Positions 24,021 through 35,639 of a DNA stretch of 64,000 nucleotides are shown here, piece by piece (position 1 is the stretch's first letter; each line of letters starts with the position of its first letter). A model generated the notes under the pieces. The model had not been told where the DNA came from. It ran no database searches and saw only the letters and a program-made list of their open reading frames with translations. Made by a program: the position numbers and the translations under genes. Source of the stretch: Sphingomonas hankookensis (GTDB lineage Bacteria > Pseudomonadota > Alphaproteobacteria > Sphingomonadales > Sphingomonadaceae); the NCBI RefSeq assembly GCF_001619955.1, contig NZ_LQQO01000002.1, positions 1 through 64,000 on the forward strand, written 5' to 3'.

Positions 24021-24674
24021 ATGCATGTCGTCGTCGCCCTTGATCCGGTTCCCGCGCTGGTCGTTCCGGCGCGTCGGCGGGGCATCGTGCTGCGCTCGCT
24101 GCCCGAGGCGCCCCATGCCCCGGTCCGGTTGGCGCGCTGGCACCGGGGGGAGGGGTGCGCGCCGGGGCGGCTGCGGACGGTACGTGGCGGCGAACGGTCG
24201 GTGCGCGCGATGCTGCTGGTCGAGGATGCCGATGCGCTGGCCGCCGGGCTGGATGCGGGCGCCGACGATGCGGTGCTGGAACGCGCGCACCCGGTCGAGA
24301 TCGTCGCACGGATGCTGGCGCTGCTGCGCGACAGCCGCCGCGACGGGCTGCTGACCATCGGCGACCTGACTATCGACCGCGCCGCGCACCGGGTGTGGCG
24401 CGGAGGCACTAGACTGCATCTGTTGCCGCGCGAATATGCGGTGTTGCTGCATCTGGCCGAACATGCTGGCCGCGCGGTGTCGCGTACGGCGCTGTTGCGT
24501 GCGCTATGGGACCGGGATTTCGATCCCGGCACCAATGTCGTGCAGGTGCAGATGTCGCGGCTGCGCGCGAAGCTCGATGCGGCCGGTCCGCCGATGCTGC
24601 ACACTGATCGCGGCCGGGGCTACCGGCTGGGGGACGTGTCGTGGCAACTATCGCCGGCCGGCGACGATCGATAG
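24021..24674 (+). CDS. OmpR-type regulator with degenerate receiver domain
   Basis: The 217-residue protein has a C-terminal OmpR/PhoB winged helix (about residues 112-210: LLTIGDLTIDRAAHRVWR, LLPREYAVLLHLAEH, SRTALLRALWD, VVQVQMSRLRAKLD, HTDRGRGYRLG). The N-terminal 105 residues align only with the end of a receiver domain (MLLVEDADALAAGLDAGADDAV). The paired acidic residues after strand 1, the phospho-accepting Asp and the conserved Lys are all missing. It is probably phosphorylation-independent. It is 32 bases after the cupin gene on the same strand with no histidine kinase nearby, so it may regulate this cluster. Confidence 0.78.
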   Translation: MHVVVALDPVPALVVPARRRGIVLRSLPEAPHAPVRLARWHRGEGCAPGRLRTVRGGERSVRAMLLVEDADALAAGLDAGADDAVLERAHPVEIVARMLALLRDSRRDGLLTIGDLTIDRAAHRVWRGGTRLHLLPREYAVLLHLAEHAGRAVSRTALLRALWDRDFDPGTNVVQVQMSRLRAKLDAAGPPMLHTDRGRGYRLGDVSWQLSPAGDDR

Positions 24675-24711
24675 CATAGGTCCCGAAACAAAACGGGATG
24701 AGGGGTGCCGC

Positions 24712-25485
24712 ATGACGCGGGTGACGATTTCGACGGTCGACGGCATTGCCGATGTGCGGCTGACGCGCGGCGACAGGATGAATGCGATCGATCTGGAAAT
24801 GTTCGATGCGCTGATCGACGCAATCGATACGCTGCGCGATTCATCGATGCGCTGTGTGGTGTTGTCGGGGGAGGGGCGGGCATTTTGCGCCGGGCTGGAC
24901 ATGGCGAGCATGGCGGCCGGCGCGGCGGGCATCGACCTTGCGACGCGCAGCCATGGCATCGCCAATCGCGTGCAGCAGGTGGCCTGGGGCTGGCGGACGC
25001 TGCCCATGCCGGTGATCGCTGCGGTGCATGGCCTCGCCTTCGGCGGCGGGATGCAGATCATGGCCGGCGCCGATATACAGATCGCCGCACCCGACACCCG
25101 CTTCTCGATCCTCGAAGCCAAATGGGGCCTGGTCGCCGACATGGCCGGCTTTGCGCTGTGGCGTGACGTGCGGAGCGATCTGCTCAGGGAACTGGCCTTT
25201 TCCGCGCGCGAGTTCACGGCGGAAGAGGCGGTGCGTGCCGGCTTCGTCACGCGACTGGCCGACGACCCGCACGGGGCGGCTATAGTCCTCGCCCGCGCGA
25301 TCGCCGCACGCAGCCCGGATGCGGCACGTGCGGCCAAGCGGATGGCGAACCTGGCCGACGAAGCGGATGCCGCGACGATCCTCGCTGCGGAGAGCGCCGA
25401 GCAACAGGCGCTGCTCGGCAAGCCCAATCAGGTGGAGGCGGTGCGCGCCGGCATGGAACGGCGCGCGCCATCGTTCCAGGATTGA
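24712..25485 (+). CDS. enoyl-CoA hydratase/isomerase family protein
   Basis: Crotonase-fold enzyme of 257 residues. Motifs: RMNAIDLEMFDAL near residue 23, the oxyanion-hole region GRAFCAGLDMASM (about 55-67), and VHGLAFGGGMQIMAGADIQIA (about 105-125), then FSILEAKWGLVADMAGF. In many hydratases a Glu follows the GGG segment; here that position is not clearly a Glu, and the exact reaction cannot be assigned. GAGGGG lies 9 bases before the ATG. It follows the OmpR-type regulator by 37 bases and may be in the same transcript. Confidence 0.85.
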   Translation: MTRVTISTVDGIADVRLTRGDRMNAIDLEMFDALIDAIDTLRDSSMRCVVLSGEGRAFCAGLDMASMAAGAAGIDLATRSHGIANRVQQVAWGWRTLPMPVIAAVHGLAFGGGMQIMAGADIQIAAPDTRFSILEAKWGLVADMAGFALWRDVRSDLLRELAFSAREFTAEEAVRAGFVTRLADDPHGAAIVLARAIAARSPDAARAAKRMANLADEADAATILAAESAEQQALLGKPNQVEAVRAGMERRAPSFQD

Positions 25486-25496
25486 TCCGACCAAAT

Positions 25497-25577
25497 TCGT
25501 CGCCCCAGCGAAGGCTGGGGCCTGGCGCGGCTCTTGTCCCGCCCATTCCCGAGAGATTCTAGCCTTCGCCGGGATGA
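25497..25577. repeat. intergenic inverted repeat, class D
   Basis: GTCGCCCCAGCGAAGGCTGG at the left pairs with the TAGCCTTCGCCGGGATGACG end on the right. It lies between convergent enoyl-CoA hydratase and aguB genes and resembles the element at 3913. Confidence 0.65.
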
Positions 25578-25598
25578 CGTCCAGTCAGACCGGACGGT

Positions 25599-26444
25599 TC
25601 AGATGTCCTGCACCAGCCGCCCGTACAGCTCCGGCCGGCGGTCGCGGAAGAATCCGAACGCCGCACGGTGGCGCTTTACCCGGTCGAGGTCGAAGGTCGC
25701 GGTGATGACGCCCTCCTCCTCGCGGTCGAGTTCGGCAACGATGTCGCCGCGCTCATCGGTGATGAACGACGTCCCGTAGAAGGTCTGGCCATGTTCGGTG
25801 CCGACCCGGTTGGCGGCGACGACCGGCACGACGTTCGACACGGCGTGGCCGACCATCGCCCGGCGCCACAGCCGCGCGGTGTCGAGGCTGGTGTCGTGCG
25901 GTTCGCTGCCGATCGCGGTCGGGAAGAACAGGACCTGCGCCCCCATCAGCATCAGCGCGCGCGCGGTTTCCGGGTACCATTGGTCCCAGCAGATGCCGAC
26001 GCCCAGCTTCGCCGGGCCGTCCCACACCTTGAACCCGGTATTGCCGGGGCGGAAATAGAATTTTTCCTCGTACCCCGGCCCGTCGGGGATGTGGCTCTTG
26101 CGATACACGCCCTGGATGCGGCCATCGGGGTCGATCATCGCCAGGCTGTTGTAATGATGATGGCCGTCCAGTTCGAAGAAGCTGGTCGGGATCGCGATCT
26201 TCAGTTCGCCGGCGAGTTCCTGCATCGCGCGCACCGCCTTGTGCTCGGCCACCGGCTTGGCGTTGGCGAACAGCCCTTCGTCTTCGATGCGGCAGAAATA
26301 TTCGCCTTCGAACAGTTCGGGCGGCAGCACGACCTGCGCGCCCCTGGCCGCGGCTTCGCGGACGAGCGCCGAGACATTGGCGATGTTGCGGTCGATATCG
26401 GCGGTGAAGCCGAGCTGGAGCGCGGCAACGGTGATGTCGGTCAT
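25599..26444 (-). CDS. aguB: N-carbamoylputrescine amidase AguB
   Basis: Carbon-nitrogen hydrolase converting N-carbamoylputrescine to putrescine, CO2 and ammonia. The 281-residue product has the nitrilase catalytic triad: Glu in VVLPPELFEGEYFCR, Lys in VYRKSHIPDGPGY, and Cys in LGVGICWDQWYPETAR. The signature FYFRPGNTGF is typical of AguB. Last gene of the aguA operon, separated from the DUF3147-like gene by 8 bases. ATG 26444 with AGGAC upstream; longer frames overlap the previous gene. Confidence 0.93.
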   Translation of the reverse strand: MTDITVAALQLGFTADIDRNIANVSALVREAAARGAQVVLPPELFEGEYFCRIEDEGLFANAKPVAEHKAVRAMQELAGELKIAIPTSFFELDGHHHYNSLAMIDPDGRIQGVYRKSHIPDGPGYEEKFYFRPGNTGFKVWDGPAKLGVGICWDQWYPETARALMLMGAQVLFFPTAIGSEPHDTSLDTARLWRRAMVGHAVSNVVPVVAANRVGTEHGQTFYGTSFITDERGDIVAELDREEEGVITATFDLDRVKRHRAAFGFFRDRRPELYGRLVQDI

Positions 26445-26452
26445 GGACGGTC

Positions 26453-26803
26453 CTAAAGCGTGACGCCGAAACGGGCGGCAACGGGGATAATGGCCAGATA
26501 CAGCAGGATCGTGACACCGCAACCGGCGACGAGCGCCCACCAGAAGCCGATGCCGTGCCGCAGCAGCGCGGGCACGATCAGGAACATGGGAAGCGAGGGC
26601 AGCACATACCAGAAGGTCGCCTCCGCATGGGTCGCCAGCCGCACCGCATCGCCCGTATCGCGCCACAGCCAGATCATGCCGAGCAGCGAGACCAGCGGCA
26701 GCGACGCGACCAGCGCCCCCGCCGCCGGACTGCGCCGGGCGATCAGCGCCACGGCGGCGACGATCAGCCCGGACAGCGCGGTGCGGAGCGCAAACGCGAT
26801 CAA
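26453..26803 (-). CDS. DUF3147-like small membrane protein
   Basis: A 116-residue integral membrane protein with four hydrophobic segments (about residues 5-22, 31-47, 65-85, 88-108) and the motif ASLPLVSLLGMIWLW, LPSLPMFLIVPALL, which I associate with DUF3147 proteins. Function unknown. It starts at TTG 26803, overlapping the aguA stop as TTGA, and is followed 8 bases later by aguB. Its place between the two agmatine-pathway enzymes suggests translational coupling and perhaps a role in agmatine or putrescine movement, but this is inference. Confidence 0.75.
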   Translation of the reverse strand: MIAFALRTALSGLIVAAVALIARRSPAAGALVASLPLVSLLGMIWLWRDTGDAVRLATHAEATFWYVLPSLPMFLIVPALLRHGIGFWWALVAGCGVTILLYLAIIPVAARFGVTL

Positions 26804-27768
26804 GCCGCCGGAATCTGCTGGCTGATGCAGTGGAAGCTGCCGCCGCCGGTCAGGATATGATCGGCGCGCAGGCCCACGACTTCGTGGTTCGGGAAGAGCT
26901 CGGCAAAGGCCGCGACGGCCGCATCGTCGGTCCCGGTGCCGTAGAGCGGTACGACCACCGCGGCATTGCCGATGTAGAAATTCATGTGGCTGCCCGGAAT
27001 GATCTCCTCATCCGGCGACAGCACGCGGCCGGGCGAGGGAACCAGCACCACCTCCACGCCGAACGCCTTCGCGCGGGCGGCAGCGTCCTGATAGATGCGC
27101 CAGTTCGGGTCGTTCTCCGCCGCTTCCGGGATCGCCAGCCGGTTCGGCCCGACGAAGCGGGCGAGATTGTCGACATGGCCATCGGTATGGTCGTTGAGCA
27201 ACCCGTCGCCCAGCCACAGCACCCGGTCATAGCCCAGATCCTCGCGCAGCCGCGTCTCGGCATCCGTGCGGTGGAAATCGACATTGCGGTTGCGGTTGAG
27301 CAGGCATTGTTCGGTCGTCACGACCAGCCCGGTGCCGTCACCGTCCAGCGCGCCGCCTTCGACGATCCAGTCATGCTCGGCGACCGGCAGGCCGCGCTCG
27401 CGCGCCAGCCGCAGGCCGATATCATCGTCGCCGGGCAGGTCGTATTTGCCGCCCCAGCCATTGAAGCCGAAGCAGCGCGCGGTGCCCTCGCCATCGATGA
27501 TCGGGCCGGTATCGCGCAGCCAGATATCGCCGAACGGTTCGATGATGACCTCGGCGAACGGCGCGCGCTGCCGCGCATCGTCGGCGGCTTCGATATCGGC
27601 GGCGACCAGCAGCACCTTTTCACCCCGGCCGTCGGCATGGACGGCGCGGGCAAAGGCGACGACTTCGTCGCGGGCGGGGTCGAGGTCCTCCAGCCAGAGT
27701 TCGGCATGGCTGGGATAGCCGATCCATACGGCGGCGTGGGGGGCCCATTCGGGTTTCGGCGCGGTCAT
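26800..27768 (-). CDS. aguA: agmatine deiminase AguA
   Basis: Peptidylarginine-deiminase-type enzyme that converts agmatine to N-carbamoylputrescine and ammonia. The 322-residue product has the motifs PFGDIWLRDTGPI, FGFNGWGGKYDLPGDDDIG, IVEGGALDGDGTG, NDHTDGHVDNLARF and the catalytic Cys near the C terminus in TGGGSFHCISQQ. The His of HVDN is also catalytic in the family. First gene of the operon aguA-DUF3147-aguB, which together feed putrescine synthesis from arginine-derived agmatine. Confidence 0.95.
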   Translation of the reverse strand: MTAPKPEWAPHAAVWIGYPSHAELWLEDLDPARDEVVAFARAVHADGRGEKVLLVAADIEAADDARQRAPFAEVIIEPFGDIWLRDTGPIIDGEGTARCFGFNGWGGKYDLPGDDDIGLRLARERGLPVAEHDWIVEGGALDGDGTGLVVTTEQCLLNRNRNVDFHRTDAETRLREDLGYDRVLWLGDGLLNDHTDGHVDNLARFVGPNRLAIPEAAENDPNWRIYQDAAARAKAFGVEVVLVPSPGRVLSPDEEIIPGSHMNFYIGNAAVVVPLYGTGTDDAAVAAFAELFPNHEVVGLRADHILTGGGSFHCISQQIPAA

Positions 27769-27840
27769 GCGCGCGCAAATACTGAATCGCGAGCGCTAGG
27801 AAAAGGGGCGGGCTCGTGCTGAGATGACACCAGTCGTTTT

Positions 27841-27870
27841 CGTTACCCCGGATCAAGTCCCGGGTGACGT
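27841..27870. repeat. single-hairpin inverted repeat, class B-like
   Basis: CGTTACCCCGGATCAAGTCC followed by CGGGTGACG folds on itself. It lies between divergent aguA and transaldolase genes. It matches one half of the larger class B elements. Confidence 0.6.
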
Positions 27871-27966
27871 AGCGTGTCTCCTTGTCATCCCCGGCAAACC
27901 TTGCCCCGGCGGCGGCGATGCGCGATGGGGCGCGCATCGCCTCCATCCGCCAGGAACCCGAGTCCC

Positions 27967-28620
27967 ATGAAATTCTTCGTCGACACCGCCGATACCAACG
28001 ACGTCCGCGAACTGGCCGATACCGGCCTGCTCGACGGCGTCACCACCAACCCGTCGCTGATCCACAAGTCGGGGCGCGACTTCCTCGAAGTGGTCGCCGA
28101 AATCTGCTCGATCACCCCCGGGCCGGTATCGGCCGAAGTGGTCGCGCTCGACCATGAAGGCATGATGCGCGAGGCCGAAATCCTGCGCAAGATCGCCGAC
28201 AATGTCGCGGTGAAGGTGCCGCTGACCATCGATGGCCTGAAGACCTGCAAGGCACTGACCGACGACGGCACGATGGTCAATGTCACCCTGTGCTTCTCGG
28301 CCAACCAGGCGTTGCTGGCCGCCAAGGCCGGCGCGACCTTCGTCTCGCCCTTCGTCGGCCGTCACGACGATATCGGCTTCGACGGCATGGGGCTGATCAG
28401 CGACATCCGTCTGATCTATGACAATTACGACTTCGGCACCGAAATCCTCGTCGCCAGCGTCCGGCATCCGATCCACGTCCTCGAATCGGCCAAGCTCGGC
28501 GCCGATGTGATGACCGCCCCGCCGTCGGTCATCCGCGCGCTGGTCAAGCATCCGCTGACCGACAAGGGCATCGAAGGCTTCATGGCCGATTGGGCCAAGT
28601 CGGGCCAGAAGATCGGCTGA
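27967..28620 (+). CDS. tal: transaldolase (short FSA/TalC type)
   Basis: Transaldolase or fructose-6-phosphate aldolase-type enzyme of the pentose phosphate pathway. The 217-residue product has [28 protein letters not shown] (residues 24-36), the Schiff-base Lys83 in NVAVKVPLT, and [12 protein letters not shown]. Short TalC-type length distinguishes it from the about 317-residue classic transaldolases; whether it is a true transaldolase or an FSA-type aldolase cannot be decided by eye. Monocistronic between a divergent aguA operon and xerC, 44 bases downstream. Confidence 0.9.
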   Translation: MKFFVDTADTNDVRELADTGLLDGVTTNPSLIHKSGRDFLEVVAEICSITPGPVSAEVVALDHEGMMREAEILRKIADNVAVKVPLTIDGLKTCKALTDDGTMVNVTLCFSANQALLAAKAGATFVSPFVGRHDDIGFDGMGLISDIRLIYDNYDFGTEILVASVRHPIHVLESAKLGADVMTAPPSVIRALVKHPLTDKGIEGFMADWAKSGQKIG

Positions 28621-28663
28621 TCCGGGTTCGACAGCGGCTGCGGCATGGCGCTATCATTCGGCC

Positions 28664-29545
28664 ATGACGCAGCCGCTGCCGCTGGCTTTCGCCACCCATC
28701 TCGCCCGCGACCGTCGCCGATCGACGCATACCGTCCGGGCCTATGCCGCGACCGCCGAACGGCTGATCGCCTTCCTGCAGGGGCATTGGGGCGGGGCGGT
28801 TGATGCCGCCGCGCTGCATCACCTCACCGCCGCCGACCTGCGCGCCTTCCTCGCCCATCGCCGCGAGCAGGGCTTGGGTAATGCCGCCGCTGCGCGCGAA
28901 TTGTCGGCGGTGCGGGCCTTCATCGCTTTTACCGGGGGCGAAGCACCGCCGCTGCGTGGTCCCCGCGTCGCGAAGAACGTTCCCCGCCCGATTTCGCCCG
29001 ACGACGCCGTCGCGCTGGCTGAAGAAGTAGCCGATGCTGCCGCCGAGCCATGGATCGGCGCGCGCGATTGGGCGATCCTGCTGCTGCTCTACGGTGCCGG
29101 CCTGCGCATCGGCGAGGCGCTGTCGCTGACCGGTTGCGTGCTGCCGCTCGGCGAGACGCTGGTCGTGACCGGCAAGCGCGACAAGACGCGCATGGTGCCG
29201 CTGCTGCCGCCGGTCCGTGCGGCGGTAGAGGCTTATGTCGCGCAGCAACCATGGGGCACCGCGCGCGATGCGCCGCTGTTCCGGGGGGCGAAGGGCGGCC
29301 CGCTTGACGCAGGCGTGGTGCGCAAGGCGGTGCGCACCGCGCGCGTCGCGCTGGGGTTGGGCGACCGCACCAGTCCCCACGCGCTGCGCCACAGCTTCGC
29401 GACGCATCTGCTAGGGCGCGGCGCGGACCTGCGCTCGCTGCAGGCGTTGCTGGGCCATGCCAGCCTGTCGTCGACGCAGATTTATACGGCGGTCGATGCC
29501 GCGCATTTGCTGGACGTGTACCGGAATGCGCATCCGCGTGGGTAG
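28664..29545 (+). CDS. xerC: tyrosine recombinase XerC
   Basis: Site-specific tyrosine recombinase for chromosome dimer resolution with XerD. The 293-residue product has an N-terminal core-binding SAM-like domain (1-100) and a C-terminal catalytic domain with Arg in YGAGLRIGEALSL, Lys in VTGKRDKTRMVPL, HALRHSFATHLL, and the nucleophile Tyr in HASLSSTQIYTAV. Length and lack of flanking attachment sites point to a housekeeping XerC, not a phage or integron integrase. The gene is followed by an inverted repeat. Confidence 0.92.
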   Translation: MTQPLPLAFATHLARDRRRSTHTVRAYAATAERLIAFLQGHWGGAVDAAALHHLTAADLRAFLAHRREQGLGNAAAARELSAVRAFIAFTGGEAPPLRGPRVAKNVPRPISPDDAVALAEEVADAAAEPWIGARDWAILLLLYGAGLRIGEALSLTGCVLPLGETLVVTGKRDKTRMVPLLPPVRAAVEAYVAQQPWGTARDAPLFRGAKGGPLDAGVVRKAVRTARVALGLGDRTSPHALRHSFATHLLGRGADLRSLQALLGHASLSSTQIYTAVDAAHLLDVYRNAHPRG

Positions 29546-29582
29546 GGCGGTGCGGGAAACCTGACGTCTGACCCATTCTCAA

Positions 29583-29668
29583 CGTCACCCCGGACTTGAT
29601 CCGGGGTCCCGCTTCTTCTTCGAGCCGCCGCAACAAAGCGGGAGCCCGGGTCAAGCCCGGGGTGACGA
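29583..29668. repeat. intergenic inverted repeat, class B
   Basis: CGTCACCCCGGACTTGATCC on the left pairs with the right arm ending CCCGGGGTGACG. It has the CTTCTTCTTC tract typical of this class. It lies between convergent xerC and atpC. Confidence 0.85.
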
Positions 29669-29768
29669 AGGGGGGCAATGTGTCCCTCGACCGCTAGCCC
29701 AAAACACGAACGCCGCGCCGAACCTCGGTCCGACGCGGCGTCCGCCTTAACCCGATACCGGAAAGCCG

Positions 29769-30020
29769 TTACCCGGCCTGTTCGGCGAGGATCGTCAGCC
29801 CCTTGGCGGTCACCTCCGCAAAGCCGCCACGGATCGCGATGCGTTCCGCCTCGCCCTTTTCGGAGCGCTGGATCAGGACGTCGCCGTCACGGATCGTCGA
29901 CATGAACGGGGCATGGCCCTCCAGCACGCCGAAGTCGCCTTCGGTGCCCGGTACGGTGACCATATAGACCGATTCCGACCGCACCAGCTTTTCGGGGGTC
30001 ACGAGTTCGAAGTGCAGCAT
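29769..30020 (-). CDS. atpC: ATP synthase F1 epsilon subunit, short form
   Basis: Epsilon subunit of the F1 ATPase. The 83-residue product matches the N-terminal beta-sandwich domain ([68 protein letters not shown]). It stops before the C-terminal helical pair of full-length epsilon (about 130-140 residues), as is common in alphaproteobacteria. That domain is the inhibitory part in E. coli. Last gene of the operon, 123 bases after atpD. Confidence 0.92.
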   Translation of the reverse strand: MLHFELVTPEKLVRSESVYMVTVPGTEGDFGVLEGHAPFMSTIRDGDVLIQRSEKGEAERIAIRGGFAEVTAKGLTILAEQAG

Positions 30021-30033
30021 AGTTAGAACCTCA

Positions 30034-30137
30034 CTCCCTCTCCCCTTCAGGGGAGAGGGCAGGGGAGAGGGGGTTTCGGCCGAGAGGTTCCGACTGCCCC
30101 TCTCCCCGACCCTCTCCCCGCAAGCGGGGAGAGGGAG
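30034..30137. repeat. inverted repeat, class C, between atpD and atpC
   Basis: CTCCCTCTCCCCTTCAGGGG on the left and the right arm ending GCGGGGAGAGGGAG enclose a short loop; internal GGGGAGAGGG and CCCCTCTCCC also pair. A homologous copy lies between atpA and atpG (33091). The transcript would form a strong hairpin. Confidence 0.85.
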
Positions 30138-30143
30138 ATCGAA

Positions 30144-32199
<2,056 letters not shown>

Positions 32200-32203
<4 letters not shown>

Positions 32204-33078
32204 AGCGCTTCGGCGCCCGAGATGATCTCGACCAGTTCGGTCGTGATCGCGGCCTGGCGGGTGCGGTTATATTCGATGGTCAGGCGGTTGATGAGGTCGC
32301 CCGCATTGCGCGTGGCATTGTCCATGGCCGTCATCTTCGACCCCTGCTCCGACGCCGCATTCTCGCGGATCGCGCGATAGATCTGCACCGCGATGTTGGT
32401 CGGCAGCAGGCTGTCGAGAATTGCTTCCTCGCTCGGCTCATATTCGACCACCGCGTCGGCGGCCGGCGCCTTGGTCGCGTCGGGAATCTTGACCGGGATC
32501 AGCTGCTGCTCGGTCGGCTCCTGCGTCAGTACCGTCTTGAACGTGGCGTAGAACAGGTGCGCGACGTCGAACTCGCCCGCTTCGTAGCGGCGGATCAGGT
32601 CGTCGGCATAGCCCTTCGCATCGGCGAAGGTCAGCTTGCCCAGATCGCCCGGCTCGACCGCATGGACGAACCCGTCGCGGAACTGGCGGGCCAGCACCGC
32701 GCGACCCTTGCGACCGATGGTCAGGAACTTGACGGTCTTGCCCTCGGCCTGCAGCTCGAGCGCACGACGACGGGCGAGACGGGCGATGTTCGAATTGAAC
32801 GCGCCGGCCAGCCCCTTGTCCGACGTCGCGACGACGAACAGGTGAACCTGATCGCGGCCGGTGCCGGCGAGCAGCGGCGAGCTGCCCTCGGTGATCTGCG
32901 CGGTGCTCGCCAGGCTGGCGACGACCTGTTCGACCCGCTGGGCATAGGGGCGACCGGCCTCGGCCGCCTCCTGCGCACGGCGCAGCTTGGCGGCGGCGAC
33001 CATCTTCATCGCCTTGGTGATCTTCTGCGTCGACTTCACCGAGCCGATGCGCAGTTTCAGGGCCTTGAGACTAGCCAT
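32200..33078 (-). CDS. atpG: ATP synthase F1 gamma subunit
   Basis: Central rotor shaft of F1. The 292-residue product has the conserved N-terminal helix LKALKLRIGSVKSTQKITKAMKMVAAAKLRRAQEA (split over residues 3-37) and the C-terminal helix ENAASEQGSKMTAMDNATRNAGDLI, ending TTELVEIISGAEAL. Length is normal. Its 3' end overlaps the lipoprotein start. The class C repeat sits 12 bases before its ATG. Confidence 0.95.
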
Positions 33079-33090
33079 TTGTCTTCCCTA

Positions 33091-33192
33091 CTCCCTCTCC
33101 CCGCCTGCGGGGAGAGGGTCGGGGAGAGGGGGCTGTCGCAACGACGGTCCCGCTCGCCCCTCTCCCAACCCTCTCCCCTGGAGGGGAGAGGG
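33091..33192. repeat. inverted repeat, class C, between atpA and atpG
   Basis: CTCCCTCTCCCCGCCTGCGG on the left pairs with GGAGGGGAGAGGG on the right; inner CCCCTCTCCC and GGGGAGAGGG also pair. Homologous to the copy at 30034 but inverted or internally rearranged in its loop. Confidence 0.85.
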
Positions 33193-33200
33193 CCTGATGG

Positions 33201-35308
<2,108 letters not shown>

Positions 35309-35639
35309 GCGCGCGTCCTTGTCAGGGGTCAACTTCAAAATCCCATGCATGAAAGGGGGCCGCCATTCCAACCGCCGTCGCGACCGATGTCGCGCCGCTG
35401 ACCGGCCCATGCGCCCCCGATGGGTCGTGGGGCCGCTAGCATCGGTGTCACGATTTCGCAAGCTTTGTGGGAGGTCGGTTCGCTCAATCCGATTCGAACC
35501 CAAGCTGAACGGGGAATGACATGTCCCGATTTCGGGTCAGCTCGTATCCCCGCGCAGGCGGGGATCCAGAGCCGCGACCGGCAGCGCTTGTAACGCTGGA
35601 CCCCCGCCTACGCGGGGGTACGGTAATGCCCGGAGAAGG
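35309..35639. other. intergenic region upstream of atpH
   Basis: No gene seen. The first 210 bases upstream of atpH must hold the operon promoter. On the minus strand TTGCGA (near 35460) with GATGCT about 17 bases on could be a weak -35/-10 pair, but the match is poor. The remainder is filled by the class A inverted repeat at 35543-35622, which lies beside the convergent protease gene end. Confidence 0.5.
35543..35622. repeat. intergenic inverted repeat, class A
   Basis: CGTATCCCCGCGCAGGCGGG pairs with the right arm ending TACGCGGGGGTACG. One variant base in the right arm (TACG for TGCG) marks divergence from other copies. Confidence 0.8.

Noticed and set aside
28664..29545. Integrase of a mobile element
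   Set aside because: The tyrosine recombinase is XerC-like in length and motifs, and there is no flanking attachment site, cargo or tRNA disruption.
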